The translations under genes were made by a program, and so were the position numbers. The notes beneath the pieces were generated by a model that had not been told where the DNA came from, searched no databases, and was given only the letters and a program-made list of their open reading frames with translations. This document shows, in pieces, positions 8,363 through 17,086 of a stretch of DNA of 39,773 bases. This stretch comes from an uncultured Prevotellaceae bacterium. GTDB taxonomy: Bacteria > Bacteroidota > Bacteroidia > Bacteroidales > Bacteroidaceae. Each line of letters opens with the position of its first letter. Within the stretch, counting starts at the first letter, position 1. The stretch is taken from positions 1-39,773 of the forward strand of contig CACYKX010000019.1 in NCBI GenBank assembly GCA_902775075.1. Reading direction: 5' to 3'.

Positions 8363-9424
8363 TCAATTATCTTTTCTAATATATTTCATATATTCATCCC
8401 AGTTCCCTATATCTGTCCATGCACCTTCACTGATGGGGAAAACACCTACTTTCCGGCCTTCCTTCATCAATTTTTCAATAAGGAAAGTAATGTGATATAG
8501 GCGGTCAGAGGGAATCTCGTTTATAAGATGTGGCTCAAGAATATACATTCCAGTATTTATCTTAAATGTAAGATTGGGTTTCTCGGACAGACCTGTGAGT
8601 AATCCACCTTCTCCTGTTTCTAATGTGCCGTAAGGAATGGAGTAATTCTTCAATGCGGCCACAACGGTTATCTCATTCTTGTTCTGTCGGTGAAAATCAA
8701 GTATCTCAGAATAATCCTCATCAATAATAATATCGCAGTTCGACACAAAAAACGTGCTATTAATTTTGTCTTTCAACAGATGTAGGCTTCCAGCTGTTCC
8801 AAGAGGCTTATCTTCCTGGAAGTATTCCACATGATACTGAGGCTTGTCGAGATTGTCAAAATAGCGACGAATGAAGTCAGCCTTATAGTTGACCGATATA
8901 TAGAAGTCATGACAACCACACTCCACGAACCGATCCATGATATCCTCCATCATCGTCTGATCCCCGATGGGAATCAGAGGTTTGGGTAGCACATTCGTCA
9001 AAGGGCGCAGCCGACTCCCCTGCCCCCCTGCCATGATGACGACAGGGAGGGTGAAAGGAGTCTTGATTCGAGATTCTTTATAAGTGGATATGTCTTCCCA
9101 GAAGATGACATCCACGATATTACCCTCTTCATCCACAATAGGCATAAAGTCATTGCGTCGTTCCTTCATACGAGTGATAATGCGCTCACGGTCGTCACCC
9201 TGCTTTGCCACATTCACCTTGTCACGCAAAATCTTCTCTATTGGCGATTCCAACGGAACATTGGCAATGATCGCCCGTTGTATATCACCTATACTGAGCA
9301 GACTGCAGAACTTGTCGCCATCAGTTACCAGCAACAGTTTCACCTTAATCGCATCCATCTGCTTCAGGGCTGCGATGACGGGCTTTGTCTTCGCTATCGA
9401 AATAGCTTGTATCCGTTTGTCCAT
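8363..9424 (-). CDS. CBS-domain sugar-1-phosphate nucleotidyltransferase
   Basis: A 353-residue protein with two parts. Residues about 1-115 form a pair of CBS domains (LLLVTDGDKFCSLLSIGDIQ, FMPIVDEEGNIVDVIFWEDI). Residues about 126-350 form the nucleotidyltransferase domain with MAGGQGSRLRPLTNVLPKPL at 131-150. This layout matches PtmE of the Campylobacter legionaminic acid pathway, which makes GDP-GlcN(Ac). Here no NeuB-like sialic acid synthase is present, so an activated hexosamine or heptose for another branch is as likely. It overlaps both neighbours by one to four bases. The nucleotide used cannot be told. Confidence 0.8.
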   Translation of the reverse strand: MDKRIQAISIAKTKPVIAALKQMDAIKVKLLLVTDGDKFCSLLSIGDIQRAIIANVPLESPIEKILRDKVNVAKQGDDRERIITRMKERRNDFMPIVDEEGNIVDVIFWEDISTYKESRIKTPFTLPVVIMAGGQGSRLRPLTNVLPKPLIPIGDQTMMEDIMDRFVECGCHDFYISVNYKADFIRRYFDNLDKPQYHVEYFQEDKPLGTAGSLHLLKDKINSTFFVSNCDIIIDEDYSEILDFHRQNKNEITVVAALKNYSIPYGTLETGEGGLLTGLSEKPNLTFKINTGMYILEPHLINEIPSDRLYHITFLIEKLMKEGRKVGVFPISEGAWTDIGNWDEYMKYIRKDN

Positions 9425-10332
9425 TATTGTTTCTTTTCGAGTTTCTTTGCAGGATTGCCTACCCAGGTCTCATGGGCGGGAATATTTTTGACTACCACCG
9501 CCCCCATACCAACAGTTGCTCCTTCTTCAATATGCACCCAGCCTCGGATGGATGAATTGGGAGCTATCCACACATTATCGTCAATGATATTGGAGCCTGA
9601 AATGTTCACGCAACCGGTAATAGTTACATTTTTGCCAATTTTGTTGTTGTGGGCTATATGGCACAGATTATTGATTTTAGTATAGTCACCAATCACGGTA
9701 TCGGCCAAAGCCCCACGGTCTATGCAGGTATTTGAGCCCACCTCCACATAGTTTCCCAGAATGAGCTTACCAATCTGCGGGAAACGGAATTTATTGCCGT
9801 TTTCGTCACGTTCGTATCCAAACCCGGCACCACCAAGAACGGCTCCGGCTTTCACCACACAGTTCTTACCCATCACCACATCATCGTAGATACGCACATT
9901 GCTGTCGATGACGCAACCATCTCCTATTACAGCTTTTCCGATGATGCTGTATGGCCCTATTGTTACATCCTTCCCCAACTGGGCAACAGGATCTATGATA
10001 GCCGTAGGATGAATCCCCGACTTTGGCTTTTCCACAAAAAAATAGTTTCCCACCTCGGCAAGAGCCACCTTAGGATTTTTCACTCGAACAAGTGTTTTGC
10101 CTGCTATAGGTGCAACACTCTCGTCAACCAGCAAAACTCTTGCCTTGCTGGCCTCAGCAATTTCTTGCTTGTTATGCTTTGATGGATTAATCCAGTCGAG
10201 TGTTGTCTCAATCACACGCTCTACTTCAGCCAGATTGTCAATGAAAACATCCTGGACGGCACCATCTACACCAATGACCTTGTCACCTAAAACAGACAGA
10301 ATCTCTGTCAATAATATCTTTTTCTTAATCAT
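9424..10332 (-). CDS. LpxD-like sugar N-acyltransferase
   Basis: 302 residues. The N-terminal part (1-100) resembles the uridine-binding region of LpxD, and the rest is a left-handed beta-helix. LpxD hallmarks are kept: GGAGFGYERDENGNKFRFPQ (about 167-186), VGSNTCIDRGALADTVIG, and HIAHNNKIG with H228 at the position of the LpxD catalytic histidine. LpxD takes a 3-hydroxyacyl group from acyl carrier protein and puts it on an amino sugar nucleotide. An LpxD-like enzyme outside a lipid A gene group, in an operon with two carrier proteins and a ketosynthase, is a good candidate for transferring a carrier-bound acyl group to the 4-amino sugar. It is less likely to be the housekeeping lpxD. Confidence 0.8.
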   Translation of the reverse strand: MIKKKILLTEILSVLGDKVIGVDGAVQDVFIDNLAEVERVIETTLDWINPSKHNKQEIAEASKARVLLVDESVAPIAGKTLVRVKNPKVALAEVGNYFFVEKPKSGIHPTAIIDPVAQLGKDVTIGPYSIIGKAVIGDGCVIDSNVRIYDDVVMGKNCVVKAGAVLGGAGFGYERDENGNKFRFPQIGKLILGNYVEVGSNTCIDRGALADTVIGDYTKINNLCHIAHNNKIGKNVTITGCVNISGSNIIDDNVWIAPNSSIRGWVHIEEGATVGMGAVVVKNIPAHETWVGNPAKKLEKKQ

Positions 10333-11641
10333 CTCTATCGGGATTAAATAAAAGTTCGTGTGGTATTTCTTTATCTTGTTGTTCTTTAGCTATTATTGCT
10401 TTGAAAGTCTCAACGAGTCGACTTCCATTCTGTTTGGCAGCTTCAGCCTTCTTCTCCTGAAATTCGCGGGCGTTTTTCCGTAGTTTTTCTGCCAATGTAG
10501 GATTCTCCATGAGAGAAATCATGTGCTGAGCCAACTCTTCTACATTTCCCTTCTCTGCTATCAAAGCACATTGCTTTTCGCGGTTAAAGGATGGAGTTCC
10601 AGTTGTTTTATAAACGACAAGAGGTAACTCCAACTGCATAGCCTGCGTCATGGTACCAGCAATGTAGTCCATTTTGCAGGGCAACAAGGCAAATCGCGAT
10701 TTCTGTATATGGAGTAGCAGGTCGCAATGTTTCTCAAAGAAGGGGGTAAAGATAATGTTTTCTTTTACCCCCATTTTTTCTGCCATTGCGACTAATTCAG
10801 CCTTATATTCAACGTCCCCCCCCCCAACAAGATTTACAATAATATCGGGATACTTGTTCTTGACTATAGCCGTAGCCTCAATAGTATCCGGGAATCCTTT
10901 ATTTAGAGACATTCCCATTGCAAAGTTTACAAAGTCATATTCCTTTTCGACAGGTATAGGTTCCAACAACACACCCTTAGATGGGAATCCAAATTTAAAA
11001 ATCTTCACATCAGGAGCAATCTGCCGCAATAGGTCATAGTGCATCTTGCAATACACGCCAAAATACCGATGCTCCTTGAATATGCTCTTCTCTGTCGAAG
11101 CATTCTTGCTATCTACAATACCATGTTTGGAACGCTCAGGATTATTATAAATAGTTTGGCAAAGGCCTAATACAGGAACGTCCTTAATACCCAGCACCGT
11201 TGAAGAAATGTAAGCATTCTCCAATCCAACCATAAGCACTAAATCTGGTTTTATCTCATTAACCAACCGATGCACCTGTTTTACCATTGGATTCAGCCTT
11301 CGCCATAAGCAATCACTTTTTATGAGACGTTTCAGCAAAGTAGCTCTATCACAATTCACGAAGTTGTAATGAACATCGCCATCAGTATAGGACACTACAG
11401 ACTTCTTCAAGCCCGAGTGCGCAGAAATCACATGGAGTTCTATCTCGGGGTGCTTCTTAATCTCATCAATTATACCTACATCCCATGCTGCTATGTCACC
11501 ATACCCTTTTCCCTTTGTAGGCATCAGTAACAACCTTCTAATCATGGAATAGAGCCTTCTATCATCCAATGGCAGATGCTTTCGCACCTCAGCGGTACTG
11601 AAGTGGCAAATCATAACTATTTTAATTTTATCTTTAATCAT
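10325..11641 (-). CDS. GT4-like glycosyltransferase with an internal G10 tract
   Basis: 438 residues. The N-terminal half is divergent. The C-terminal half is GT-B/GT4 in style: FAMGMSLNKGFPDTIEA (about 241-257), IIVNLVGGGDVEYKAEL (267-283), and a donor-site region YIAGTMTQAMQLELPLVVYK. The G273-G275 codons are part of a run of ten G (10825-10816 on the coding strand). The reading frame is intact as given, and any slip of one or two bases would truncate the protein at about residue 275. It overlaps the genes on both sides by 8 bp. It presumably adds a sugar to the lipid-linked unit. Confidence 0.75.
   Translation of the reverse strand: MIKDKIKIVMICHFSTAEVRKHLPLDDRRLYSMIRRLLLMPTKGKGYGDIAAWDVGIIDEIKKHPEIELHVISAHSGLKKSVVSYTDGDVHYNFVNCDRATLLKRLIKSDCLWRRLNPMVKQVHRLVNEIKPDLVLMVGLENAYISSTVLGIKDVPVLGLCQTIYNNPERSKHGIVDSKNASTEKSIFKEHRYFGVYCKMHYDLLRQIAPDVKIFKFGFPSKGVLLEPIPVEKEYDFVNFAMGMSLNKGFPDTIEATAIVKNKYPDIIVNLVGGGDVEYKAELVAMAEKMGVKENIIFTPFFEKHCDLLLHIQKSRFALLPCKMDYIAGTMTQAMQLELPLVVYKTTGTPSFNREKQCALIAEKGNVEELAQHMISLMENPTLAEKLRKNAREFQEKKAEAAKQNGSRLVETFKAIIAKEQQDKEIPHELLFNPDRDD
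10816..10825 (-). repeat. G10 homopolymer inside a glycosyltransferase gene
   Basis: Ten consecutive G on the coding strand encode Gly-Gly-Gly and the first base of the Asp codon in the VGGGD motif. It is the longest homopolymer I see in the coding sequence, and with the G9 tract at 4566 is one of two such runs in this operon. A length change would switch the gene off. Confidence 0.8.
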
Positions 11642-13130
11642 GTCTATGTGCTATATTTTTTATCAACAGTTTCTCTTCTTGATTAAAAAGTAAAAAATGG
11701 CAGACCATACCATATACTAATACATAGGCGGTAATACCAACCATAAGTTTAAGCCAACTATCTATAACAAAAAAGGTTGATGCATAATAAGCGATAGCGG
11801 TAACAACTACCAAAACAGGTATTATAAGTGCATGGCACGAAAGGAAAAACAATTTGATATTGATACCCAATTGTTTCTTATAAAACAAGTTTATTACAAA
11901 TTGATAAACACACAATCCGAATGCCGTACCTACAGCCGCTCCAATTGCACCATATCGTGGAGAAAAAACACAAGCGACAATAATACCTAACAACGAGCAG
12001 GCGAATATCCGAATTGCCGTTTCCTTAATTCTGTTCTCCACATATACCAAGTCCTCTGCTATTTTCTGTGTTAACGACACGAGGTTTGATAATATTAACA
12101 AGAGAAGTACCCAATAGACATTGACAAAATCGACACCCACCCACAAATTCAAAAAAGAATGTCCAAATATAAAGAAACCACTGAAAATAATACCTATAAT
12201 AAATAGTTGTATTCGGCCAACGCGAACCATCAAATTCAAAATATCATCTCTTTTATTACCATGTACCATTCTTGATACTGTTGGTAAAAACAGTCCGTTA
12301 ATCGCTGAAGATAACGTATAGACCATCCCTTCAAGAGACATTCCTATAGCAAAAATTGCGATTTCACTACTATTAGATAACACACCCAATAATGATGGTA
12401 CTAATGATAAACGCAACCTTTGAGCTAAGCCACAACCGAATGCCCACACTGAGAAAGAAAAAATTCCTTTTAACTCATTCTTACCGAAGTAGTTCCATTG
12501 AATATTAAGTTTTGATTTCCTCTTGAAAACAATAAATTTAATAATGGAAGTAAGAAGTGCAAAGGCTCCGTTAATGAGAATCAAAGCGAAAACATCTGCG
12601 CCCAAATATAATGCGATACATACACCAAAAACAACTCCGACCCTATTAATCATCTCCAGAGTCCGTTCTTCCACAAAATATTCGTAAGCCATCATGGCTC
12701 CAGCCATTGGCTTAAACACAAAAGAAAGAACACTAAAAAGGCCCGCAATAATATAGAGGCCTTTCAGCCGCTCTACTTCAACAGCTGTAAGACCAGTGAA
12801 AACATCTGTTATAAAGAAATAGAATACAGCAAGGACTATAAATATGACCGCATCAATAATCAGATAAACTCTTGTCGTAATACCAAGCATTTTTTCCACC
12901 TTATCCTTGCTACCTTCAGCCCGATATTTTGCAATAAAGCGCTGAATTGCTTGGTGTAAGCCAAAATCGAGAATAAAATAAGAAATAAAGGAGTAAACCA
13001 AGCTATACAGCCCATAATCTGAAACTCCTATCTTTTTTATCATCCATGGTGTATAGAAGAAAGTTATGGCAATATTTAGGAATATCGCCACGTATGAGAT
13101 GATTGCGCCCTTTTTGATAGAACTTGTCAT
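11634..13130 (-). CDS. wzx: Wzx-type polysaccharide flippase (MOP superfamily)
   Basis: 498 residues with about 12-14 hydrophobic helices spread over the whole length. It begins SIKKGAIISYVAIFLNIAIT, followed by FFYTPWMIKKIGVSDYGLYS, the usual N-terminus of polysaccharide biosynthesis proteins of the MATE-like Wzx group. The FGLHQAIQRFIAKYR segment is also standard. It should move the undecaprenyl-PP-linked repeat unit across the inner membrane before polymerisation by the Wzy-like protein at 7.1-8.4 kb. It lies 5 bp from the upstream glycosyltransferase and overlaps the next gene by 8 bp. Confidence 0.9.
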   Translation of the reverse strand: MTSSIKKGAIISYVAIFLNIAITFFYTPWMIKKIGVSDYGLYSLVYSFISYFILDFGLHQAIQRFIAKYRAEGSKDKVEKMLGITTRVYLIIDAVIFIVLAVFYFFITDVFTGLTAVEVERLKGLYIIAGLFSVLSFVFKPMAGAMMAYEYFVEERTLEMINRVGVVFGVCIALYLGADVFALILINGAFALLTSIIKFIVFKRKSKLNIQWNYFGKNELKGIFSFSVWAFGCGLAQRLRLSLVPSLLGVLSNSSEIAIFAIGMSLEGMVYTLSSAINGLFLPTVSRMVHGNKRDDILNLMVRVGRIQLFIIGIIFSGFFIFGHSFLNLWVGVDFVNVYWVLLLLILSNLVSLTQKIAEDLVYVENRIKETAIRIFACSLLGIIVACVFSPRYGAIGAAVGTAFGLCVYQFVINLFYKKQLGINIKLFFLSCHALIIPVLVVVTAIAYYASTFFVIDSWLKLMVGITAYVLVYGMVCHFLLFNQEEKLLIKNIAHRHD

Positions 13131-13135
13131 TATCT

Positions 13136-14314
13136 CTAAATTAGGTTATTCGAATTGATTGGATATGCTTTGGAACAAGGACCACTCTCAAAGGTTATTT
13201 CATTACCTGACAATATACTTTCTGACAGCTTAACAAGTCTTTCTGCTGCTAGTTTTGCCGACCAGTCAGTTGATATAGTCTGATAGGCTTTCTTGCCATA
13301 CTCTTCACATATTTGTGGATTTTCATACAAATAAGCGACTTTATCAAACAACGACTCGGATGAACCGGATTTGAATACTAATCCGTTCCCTTTATCCTTC
13401 AAAAGGAAAGGCACAGAGCCAATCTCATGCGATGCGACACATGCACATCCAGCCCCCATTGCTTCATTGAGAACTGCTCCCCAGCCTTCGCCACGATCTG
13501 AGGTAAAAATGAAAATGTGGCTTTTACGCATACGCTCCAGCACTTCCAAATTAGGTATACCGCCTGTTAATATTACATATTTTTCAAGATTCTCTTTTTT
13601 CACTTGCTTATTGATTTCTTGCCATAGCGGTGTTGTGTTGGCGCCTATCATCTGTATCTCAAAATTCTTTCGCCCACTTTCCAATAGTCTTTTAGCAAGA
13701 GCAAGAGGAAGTTCGGGATGCTTCAAATCTATAAAACGAGCGCACCAAATAATTTGTATCTTTTCTTTACTTCGCTTTTCTATTACCTTTTCTATGTCAA
13801 TTTCTGGTATTTGTGTAAAATATGCAAACTTGTAACATCTTTCATGGTATAAATTACCTAAAAGACTTAAATCGTTAGCCATAAATGCACTTTGGCATAA
13901 AATACGGTAATTCGGATGAGCAAATTTCAGATATGGAAATAACGCACGTGCTCTAATAATATCTTTATATATTGGGCCTCTGAAATAACGCTCCGTTGAG
14001 CGGAATGTTAGTTTACCTGACTTTATCCGTTCTTTAACAAGTTCAATAGGTTCTCCACCTGTACGCATCACATCTGCTTTAGCAATCAACTCCTTGGCCA
14101 ATCGCTCATTCTCTTTTGATTCGTACATTTTTAGAATAAAAGGGTGGTCTTTGTAATAGTCATTCCCTTTCGAGGATTCACTAAAACAACCATATTGTTT
14201 GGTATTGTGACCAAATTCTATAAAATAGAAATTATCGCCAAGTATTGAGTATAACGCATCTGCCAAGGCTACTTGATGAGCGTTAATACTTGCATTAAGA
14301 TTGACAAATAGCAT
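13136..14314 (-). CDS. GT4 family glycosyltransferase
   Basis: 392 residues, GT-B fold. The C-terminal donor site reads FTSDRGEGWGAVLNEAMGAG (about 273-292), followed by CACVASHEIGSVPFLL. The KIQIIWCARFIDLKHPELPLAL segment near 200-221 is the usual GT4 start of the second Rossmann domain. It lies 2 bp from the deacetylase gene and 5 bp from the flippase gene, inside the operon. An earlier segment, MRTGGEPIELVKERI, may contact the acceptor. Sugar donor and linkage are unknown. Confidence 0.85.
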   Translation of the reverse strand: MLFVNLNASINAHQVALADALYSILGDNFYFIEFGHNTKQYGCFSESSKGNDYYKDHPFILKMYESKENERLAKELIAKADVMRTGGEPIELVKERIKSGKLTFRSTERYFRGPIYKDIIRARALFPYLKFAHPNYRILCQSAFMANDLSLLGNLYHERCYKFAYFTQIPEIDIEKVIEKRSKEKIQIIWCARFIDLKHPELPLALAKRLLESGRKNFEIQMIGANTTPLWQEINKQVKKENLEKYVILTGGIPNLEVLERMRKSHIFIFTSDRGEGWGAVLNEAMGAGCACVASHEIGSVPFLLKDKGNGLVFKSGSSESLFDKVAYLYENPQICEEYGKKAYQTISTDWSAKLAAERLVKLSESILSGNEITFESGPCSKAYPINSNNLI

Positions 14315-14316
14315 TT

Positions 14317-14991
14317 TTACCTCCTTTCGTATAATAATTGGAAAGCTTCAGCATACATCACACCTGCACGGCTGCCCCTCACCCTGGCCAATGCCTTGAT
14401 ACTTGACAGGCTGCGGGGATAGGGTTCTTCCATAACCTCTGTGTCATACATTGACATTATTTCCAATTTTTGATCAACAAAAGGCGTAATATCTACATAA
14501 ACGTTTGGCACAAAAACGTTGGACTGTGTAGCAAGTGCAAACTCGGTTTCAGAAAGTGCTTCTTGCATTAATATCTGTCTTATGAAAGGGAAACGGAACG
14601 ACTTAGTACAACTGTAAACAGCATTGAAAGCAACGCGATGATCAGAATGAACATCATTTGCAAACATCATATAGATAGTGTCAGGCTCTACGTTTTTAAT
14701 CACCTCGGACACTTTAGAAATAATCACACCGAGTTCTACCGTATGAAGAAAAATCGTTGGAAATTTCAAATCATAGGTCTTGGTAAAACCGTAAGTTTTT
14801 GAGATTTTCTCGATTCTTTCATTACGTCTTTTTACGCTTTCTACCGAATAACAGTTTGGATGGTCAGGCAAAATACTAGTGAGTATCATCCAGTATATCT
14901 CATCACCCGCATTCTTGTGTTTTAGTATTGTGCCACCACACCCTAATGTTTCATCATCAGGGTGGACGGCAACAAATAAGACTTTACTCAT
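14317..14991 (-). CDS. PIG-L/LmbE-family zinc deacetylase
   Basis: 224 residues, the common length for the family. The N-terminal zinc motif is AVHPDDETLGCGGTI (H10, D12, D13), and the third ligand region is NDVHSDHRVAF (H115, D117, H118). Members remove acetyl groups from N-acetylated sugars such as GlcNAc-PI, chitobiose and mycothiol precursors. In this operon it stands next to the carrier-protein genes. One reading is that it frees an amine on a hexosamine, which is then re-acylated from a carrier protein. That link is inference; the fold and metal site are clear. Confidence 0.85.
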   Translation of the reverse strand: MSKVLFVAVHPDDETLGCGGTILKHKNAGDEIYWMILTSILPDHPNCYSVESVKRRNERIEKISKTYGFTKTYDLKFPTIFLHTVELGVIISKVSEVIKNVEPDTIYMMFANDVHSDHRVAFNAVYSCTKSFRFPFIRQILMQEALSETEFALATQSNVFVPNVYVDITPFVDQKLEIMSMYDTEVMEEPYPRSLSSIKALARVRGSRAGVMYAEAFQLLYERR

Positions 14992-15010
14992 AATTAGCTA
15001 ATTAAAAAGG

Positions 15011-15229
15011 TCAGTCCATCGCAGTAAGAATATCAGCAACCGTCCTAAAAGAGCGGATTTCCTCACCTGTAAGTTTCTTACCACATTCTTCATCGAAGAG
15101 GACAATCAACGACAGTTTTGCCATCGAATCGTACTCGTCAACGGATGTCAGTTCAGTTTCGGGAGTGAGCGTACCAGCCTCCAACTCCAACATGTCTTCC
15201 AACAATGCAATTTTTTCTTCGTTTGTCAT
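15011..15229 (-). CDS. Acyl carrier protein (first of two in the operon)
   Basis: 72 residues, acidic and helical. The phosphopantetheine attachment site is S35 in DEYDSMAKLS, close to the usual (D)DS(L/M) motif, followed by the helix LIVLFDEECGKKLTGEEI. It differs clearly from the second carrier at 16.0-16.3 kb (DSFDVV), so the two probably carry different groups or have different partners. It lies 52 bp downstream of the reductase gene and 19 bp upstream of the deacetylase gene. It needs a phosphopantetheinyl transferase from elsewhere in the genome. Confidence 0.85.
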   Translation of the reverse strand: MTNEEKIALLEDMLELEAGTLTPETELTSVDEYDSMAKLSLIVLFDEECGKKLTGEEIRSFRTVADILTAMD

Positions 15230-15281
15230 TTCAATAACTAATTAAATGATTATTACTCAATTGTCTATACTTTTCTTTTTT

Positions 15282-16031
15282 TTACACACAGGCCCCACCA
15301 TCTATCAAGATGCTGGTCCCCGTGATTGTCTTGGTGGCATCACTCAGCAGGAAAGCAATCGTGTTTGCCACTTCATAGGGCTCACTGGGGCCAAGCGGTG
15401 CTTCAAAATCCGCTGCACCCACCATTACGTTCGTTTCCCTTGCCTTCAATGCCAACGGTGTAAGCACTTCGGCAGCCATAACCGAGTTGATACGAATCCT
15501 TTTCGGAGCCAGTTCAAGGGCCATACAGCGCACAAAGGCATCCACTGCGGCTTTGCTTACGCAGTATTCCGTCTTGGCCTTATAGCCACGAATGCTGCTG
15601 ATGCTCGACATCACCACAATGCTGCCACCGTCGTTCATATTGCCCTTCTTTGTGAACAGTCGCGTCAGCTCTTCAAAACTGTAGAAGTTCACATCCATCA
15701 CTTTTGAGAAACCTTCCGGGCGAAGCACATTCAGTGGCTTCCGGCTACTTATTCCAGCACAGTGAACAAGGCTATCCACAGCTCCCGTCTCAGCGATGAT
15801 TCCCTTTACGAGTTCAGGTAAGGCTTCAAAGTTCGTTAGGTCTACCGATCGTGTGATATGTCCTTCACCCGCCAAAATGGCTTTTGTTTCGTCCAACCCC
15901 TCTTGGTTAAGATCAAGCATCACGACCTTTGCGCCTTGCTCGCTCAACACCTTGGCCGTTTCACGTCCTATGCCGGAGCCTGCGCCTGTAACCACAATAG
16001 TTTTACATAAGAGATTAACGATATTACTCAT
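15282..16031 (-). CDS. FabG-like short-chain dehydrogenase/reductase
   Basis: 249 residues, typical SDR length. The nucleotide loop is TGAGSGIG at residues 15-22, the NAG-equivalent is CAG near 91, and the catalytic residues are S143, Y156 and K160 (YCVSK). The end GTSILIDGGACV is the usual SDR tail. Closest in style are 3-oxoacyl-ACP reductases. Flanked on both sides by carrier-protein genes and three genes from a KAS III-like synthase, it most likely reduces a 3-keto group on a carrier-bound acyl chain. A sugar reductase role is possible but less supported by the neighbours. Confidence 0.85.
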   Translation of the reverse strand: MSNIVNLLCKTIVVTGAGSGIGRETAKVLSEQGAKVVMLDLNQEGLDETKAILAGEGHITRSVDLTNFEALPELVKGIIAETGAVDSLVHCAGISSRKPLNVLRPEGFSKVMDVNFYSFEELTRLFTKKGNMNDGGSIVVMSSISSIRGYKAKTEYCVSKAAVDAFVRCMALELAPKRIRINSVMAAEVLTPLALKARETNVMVGAADFEAPLGPSEPYEVANTIAFLLSDATKTITGTSILIDGGACV

Positions 16032-16032
16032 T

Positions 16033-16266
16033 TTACTTCTTAAGTTTCTGAATCAGGTTCCAAATCGCCTCTGCCGAGTTGAAGTTATCCGGGTCCAGTT
16101 CGTTGATGCGAATCTGCACACCAAAAGCATTATCGAGTTCTGAGATGATTGCTACTACATCAAACGAATCCAAAATACCATCGTCAATCAGGGCGGTTTC
16201 ATTCTCAAAATCCACATCGGGGCGAACGCCCTTCAAGAGTTCTAATAACTTTTCCATATTGTTCAC
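16033..16266 (-). CDS. Acyl/aminoacyl carrier protein (second carrier)
   Basis: 77 residues. The attachment serine is S34 in DDGILDSFDVVAIISELDN, which resembles DltC-like and amino-acyl carrier proteins more than housekeeping AcpP. Its start codon is 4 bp after the stop of the GNAT gene, and the adenylation gene is one further upstream, so it is the natural acceptor for the adenylated substrate. It ends 1 bp before the reductase gene. The pairing with the adenylation enzyme is inference from order and from the DSFDVV type of site. Confidence 0.85.
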   Translation of the reverse strand: MNNMEKLLELLKGVRPDVDFENETALIDDGILDSFDVVAIISELDNAFGVQIRINELDPDNFNSAEAIWNLIQKLKK

Positions 16267-16270
16267 GTTT

Positions 16271-17086
16271 TTAAAGTTTAATCATTGATAATGAGGATTT
16301 ACCTACATACTTAAATCCTTTCTTTTCGTACATACGCACGGCTGCCTCATTCTGATGCTGCACCCAGAGCATAAATCTGGATTTTTCCGTGACCATATTG
16401 CGTTCCACGAAAGCATCCAGAAGAGCTTGTCCCACGTGATGGCCACGAGCCGCCTCTTTCACAGCCACGTGCGACACCCACGCCACATTGTTCTCGATGG
16501 TTTGGTGCAGCGCACCCAAGAACTGTGCCTCACCCTCGTTCTTTCTCCAAGCAAGCAGGACGGAATGGTTTGCAAACAATCCTTCATAGACTTCCGGCGA
16601 TACATAATCACCGCTGTATTTGTCGAAGGATTGATTGAAAAGTTCAAATGCAGCTTGCACACCAATCAGGGTTTGCGCAGGCTGAACGATGATTTCATCA
16701 TTCTCTATAGCAGGCTTCAAGTCTTTGTACATCCCAGCGTACTGGTCACGGACAAGATGGCGTTTGAAACCACACTTCTCTAAATAGGCCACCACTTCAG
16801 CAGGCTCACCAAGGCCGCCTCTGAACAGGATTTCGTTCTCAAGCACTTCACCATCCAAGGAGAGGACTTCATCAAAGTCATTGAGATAATAATACACTCT
16901 CCAGAAGCCATCCTTCTTCACCAACAGGAAAGCATTCTTCGCTCCACAGAACTCATACAGATTATCGTGGATGATGATGTCAGCCGCTTCCCGCTGGATA
17001 TAGTCGTTGGAGGCACAGCCCTTCTGACCGTATCGTTCAACAATCTCTTGGTATCGCAAGAAAGTCTCAATCTTTTTCAGCTTCAT
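16271..17086 (-). CDS. GNAT-family N-acyltransferase
   Basis: 271 residues. The C-terminal 120 residues are a GNAT domain: strand VAWVSHVAVKEAARGHHVGQ with the acyl-CoA/pantetheine loop ARGHHVGQALLDAF, then MLWVQHQNEAAVRMYEKKGF, the usual motif B. The N-terminal 140 residues (YQEIVERYGQ, NAFLLVKKDGFWRVYYYLND) are not typical of single-domain GNATs and look like a second degenerate GNAT-like half. It overlaps the adenylation gene by 20 bp and precedes a carrier protein by 4 bp. It may move an acyl or aminoacyl group from the carrier, since the GNAT loop binds pantetheine, but acetyl-CoA is equally possible. Confidence 0.75.
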   Translation of the reverse strand: MKLKKIETFLRYQEIVERYGQKGCASNDYIQREAADIIIHDNLYEFCGAKNAFLLVKKDGFWRVYYYLNDFDEVLSLDGEVLENEILFRGGLGEPAEVVAYLEKCGFKRHLVRDQYAGMYKDLKPAIENDEIIVQPAQTLIGVQAAFELFNQSFDKYSGDYVSPEVYEGLFANHSVLLAWRKNEGEAQFLGALHQTIENNVAWVSHVAVKEAARGHHVGQALLDAFVERNMVTEKSRFMLWVQHQNEAAVRMYEKKGFKYVGKSSLSMIKL

